DNA of 64,000 nt from Ascidia mentula (lineage: Eukaryota; Chordata; Ascidiacea; Phlebobranchia; Ascidiidae). How positions within the stretch are numbered: position 1 is the first letter of the stretch; each line of letters begins with the position of its first letter. Under the pieces are notes generated by a model. The model worked only from the letters and a program-made list of their open reading frames with translations, had not been told where the DNA came from and searched no databases. A program made the translations under genes and the position numbers. Shown piece by piece: positions 61,901 through 64,000 of this stretch. The DNA is taken from the NCBI GenBank assembly GCA_947561715.1, contig OX387199.1:1183001-1247000 (forward strand). The letters run 5' to 3'.

Positions 61901-64000
61901 GTTAATAAGTGTCTAAATGACGTCACTAAACCATGTGCTGTGTTTGAGACGTGCATAAGGGCGTATGGAAGAAACAGAACATCGGCAGGGAGTTACGGTG
62001 AGGGGTCGGCTAATTTTGGGTTATATTTGAACAAACACCGACCAAGGTCGCATTGATACAATGTCTGTTTTGTGACGTCACAGAGTTATTTACGTCATAA
62101 CGTGATTCACAGTATGTTAGTTCTATGCAAACGAACGTCAGGATATTCTGCGGAGATGAACAAATATCACCCTTTGTCATAACAATTGTTTTAGACATGG
62201 TTACGACGCTTTCGTTGGACAGTCTCAGGGGAAGCACCGACTCTCCGAGACTTGTGTTGCTAGGCAACGACACCACTTCATCACAAGTGTATGTGACGTC
62301 ATCGGAACTATGTCGGAGTTATAACGCTCGACTCAATGTAAGTTTACTTTGTGTCATGCTGGTTGCTTGTAATTGGTGCGCATGTGAGTAAAGTCGTTAT
62401 TTGCTTGATAGCTTTGTGCTCCTTCTTTAGAGTTTGGTTTCATAAAGGTGTAATAAAACTACTGACTACGTCTCATTAGTACAGGTTGTTGTTTCAAAAA
62501 CGTTCTTCTGGTGTTGTGTTCATCCTGGAGAAATGTTCACCTGGTTATTTAGTTGTCAAGGTTTTGTTTAACTTCATTAATTGTTTTGGACCAGGTGGCT
62601 CAGCTTCTGAGAAAAGGGGGCTTAACCGACCCCATAAGAGTGACTTTTTCGTACGACTTTTCGAGTCAGCACCAAAACCGTCATATGTCACCAGTCATTG
62701 ACCCACTTAGCGATAAATCTGCGCACGCTGATTGGCTAATCGACAACGGTTGTCATGGAAACAACTCCACGTGCACAAGCGACCTGACATTGGACGTAGC
62801 ATACTCGTGAGAACTCGATTGTTTGTTAAGATTTAACCCGAACTAACGAGTTACAATCGTAGGATTCAACCGAGTAGTGAAGCCTACGTCATCAAAACTG
62901 GGGAGGACGTATTATCTGTGAGCGTTACCATTAGCAACCGCGGACCAGATCACGCGTTTTCCACAAAACTTGAGGTTGATTCTCCCATGATAAGAGTGAG
63001 CCAGGTAAACATTAAAACATTTAATAACTCGGGACCGAAAGTTGGACAACTTTTAACACTGAATCTCAACTTGAATCAGATTTTGCAGAAAATTTCACTC
63101 TAACATTTATTTTAAATCTGTGCAGATTATCTCTGCCTGCGCCCAGCTTTTAACCACAGAAAGCATCAACGGAAAAGCGGTGGTTACCCTTACGTCATCA
63201 GGATTAGTTATGCCTGTTGGCAGTAAGGTAGATATAGGCTACGTAGCAGAAGCGTGTATATAACAACACAAGCTTATGTCGGCAGTAATTAAAAGATACC
63301 TTCTGGCTGTGCTAACGACAGTCATGATTAAAAGTTAATATCTTGTTGGTTTTAGTGCTTGGTTGAACTACGTTACGCTTTTCAATCTCTGACCCGCAAA
63401 GCATCAGTGGACAAACTCGTTATACAAGGACAGGTTTTATCGGGGTAAGTTGACCAACATGCAAATTGTCGTTGTTACCTTTTTACTTACATACGTCACG
63501 CTTAATGCCACACACCATTTACATTCTCTATTTTAAGATTCATGAAACCCTTCGAAAATCTTCGAAACAAGTGTTTGGGAAATATATGTGTAAGAATATT
63601 TAAAACAAGAAGTTTTGTTTTTTAGATATGAAAACTCTGTCGATCCAAACCCTTCCAACAATAACTTCAACTTCGAGAGAAAATTAAAATACGACGTTAA
63701 TCTCATAGCCAGCAGGTGAGGATTTGTTTTTAATTGTTCAAATGCAATACCAACTGCAAAGAGCATACATTGAATATATCCATATCTTCTTGTTAGCGAC
63801 TGCTGCATAAAAACGAATAGTTGTTTATAATAAACGGCAACTTCACCACACTTATCATTAATTGCAGTCAAACCTCAACCGACTCCGTGATTTTTAATCA
63901 CACAAGATCCCGAAAAATCATCAACTTCATCCACGATCCCGTGTTGCCGCCGGTCGAACATAAATTTACGGTATGAATGTGAACATTCGATGACTCAATC
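55913..64000 (+). CDS. Integrin alpha subunit with inserted I (A) domain, partial
   Basis: Cell-surface adhesion receptor alpha chain; the 3' end lies beyond the window. Signal peptide MQVCVFILCLCLLAKNAST, then blades of the beta-propeller. Exons: 55913-56061, 56220-56356, 56417 to about 56509, 56811-56869, 57058-57178, 57556-57691, 57902-58005, 58631-58814, 59197-59378, 59798-59865, 60317-60476, 60645-60730, 60993-61238, 61372-61578, 61694-61997, 62195-62337, 62595-62806, 62863-63004, 63126-63227, 63356-63444, 63626-63715, 63868-63970. The I domain (about 57556-59378) has a full MIDAS: DHSGS, the Thr in GSGGTATHLG, and Asp in MTDGYP. FG-GAP calcium loops: DVNGDGYDD, DVDLNGYND, DFDHNLYPD. Thigh and calf regions follow. 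The donor of exon 3 is uncertain: GT at 56510 keeps the frame, whereas the next one does not. Confidence 0.9.
57796..57820 (+). repeat. Fragment of the hairpin-repeat family
   Basis: ATGCCTGGCAGC followed by AGTAACA, matching the outer part of the family seen at about 6186-6215 (opposite strand) and 49478-49500. In an integrin intron. Too short to classify alone. Confidence 0.35.
59116..59185 (+). repeat. Second copy of the short repeat seen in the MULE 3' region
   Basis: AAGCTGCAG, then TTCATATTATTGGCTCCAC and TTGCTTAT, in the same order as at 33783-33835. It lies just before the acceptor of integrin exon 9 (59197). Confidence 0.45.
60220..60285 (+). repeat. Decayed hammerhead-like copy in an integrin intron
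   Basis: CTGAGGAAGTCTCGTCGGATGG followed by GGACGTTGG where GACGAAACGTC would be expected, then TGCCAGCAGAGCA. The order matches hairpin A (minus strand) but the catalytic-like core is degraded. Confidence 0.4.

Noticed and set aside
1-64000. tRNA, rRNA or CRISPR-like features
   Set aside because: No convincing tRNA cloverleaf, rRNA core or regularly spaced repeat-spacer array was found by eye. Isolated GTTCGAAT-like strings lack the rest of a tRNA. A tRNAscan or Rfam run would settle this.

Overview
The window looks like nuclear DNA of an ascidian tunicate, most likely a Ciona-type genome. It is AT-rich and its genes are split into many small exons with GT-AG junctions. The genes are animal families with chordate counterparts: galectins, MNS1, CCHCR1, a phospholipid scramblase, STK40, a DBH-like monooxygenase and an integrin alpha with an inserted I domain. 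Species was inferred from gene content only. Exon coordinates were read by eye from splice signals and reading-phase continuity and may be off by 1-2 bases.

Layout. 1-580: tail of an old LTR retrotransposon. 1398-15907: a cluster of four two-domain galectin genes (minus, minus, plus, minus), the second apparently dead, with a 212-bp tandem array between the first two. 18784-20277: MNS1 in one large exon, tail-to-tail with CCHCR1 (16 coding exons, minus strand, 21016-27538). Both families have ciliary or centriolar roles. 28223-35442: a complete Mutator-like (MULE) DNA transposon with 286/287-bp terminal inverted repeats, a 9-bp target duplication and an open 13-exon transposase gene, about 0.7 kb upstream of the CCHCR1 start codon. 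36599-40628: phospholipid scramblase. 42777-48510: STK40 (minus) with a long N-terminal extension. 49632-53953: DBH-like monooxygenase (minus) with an apparent gap at one copper site. 55913 to the end: integrin alpha (plus), running off the window.

The most notable items are: (1) the MULE, whose single predicted protein of about 1,329 residues joins a CARF/ALS2CR8-like N-terminal region, a MULE DDE transposase, a SWIM zinc finger, a Ulp1/SENP-like cysteine protease and a PHD finger, and whose TIRs carry an outward-facing exon-like open frame; (2) two perfect 52-54-bp hairpins with unrelated arms whose loops hold hammerhead-ribozyme-like cores, with decayed relatives elsewhere in the window; (3) the galectin cluster, where sugar-binding residues differ between domains and one gene has a stop codon exactly at the conserved tryptophan.

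The genes are not an operon and show no common pathway. The galectins and the integrin act in recognition or adhesion, MNS1 and CCHCR1 in cilia and centrosomes, and the rest are separate housekeeping or signalling loci.
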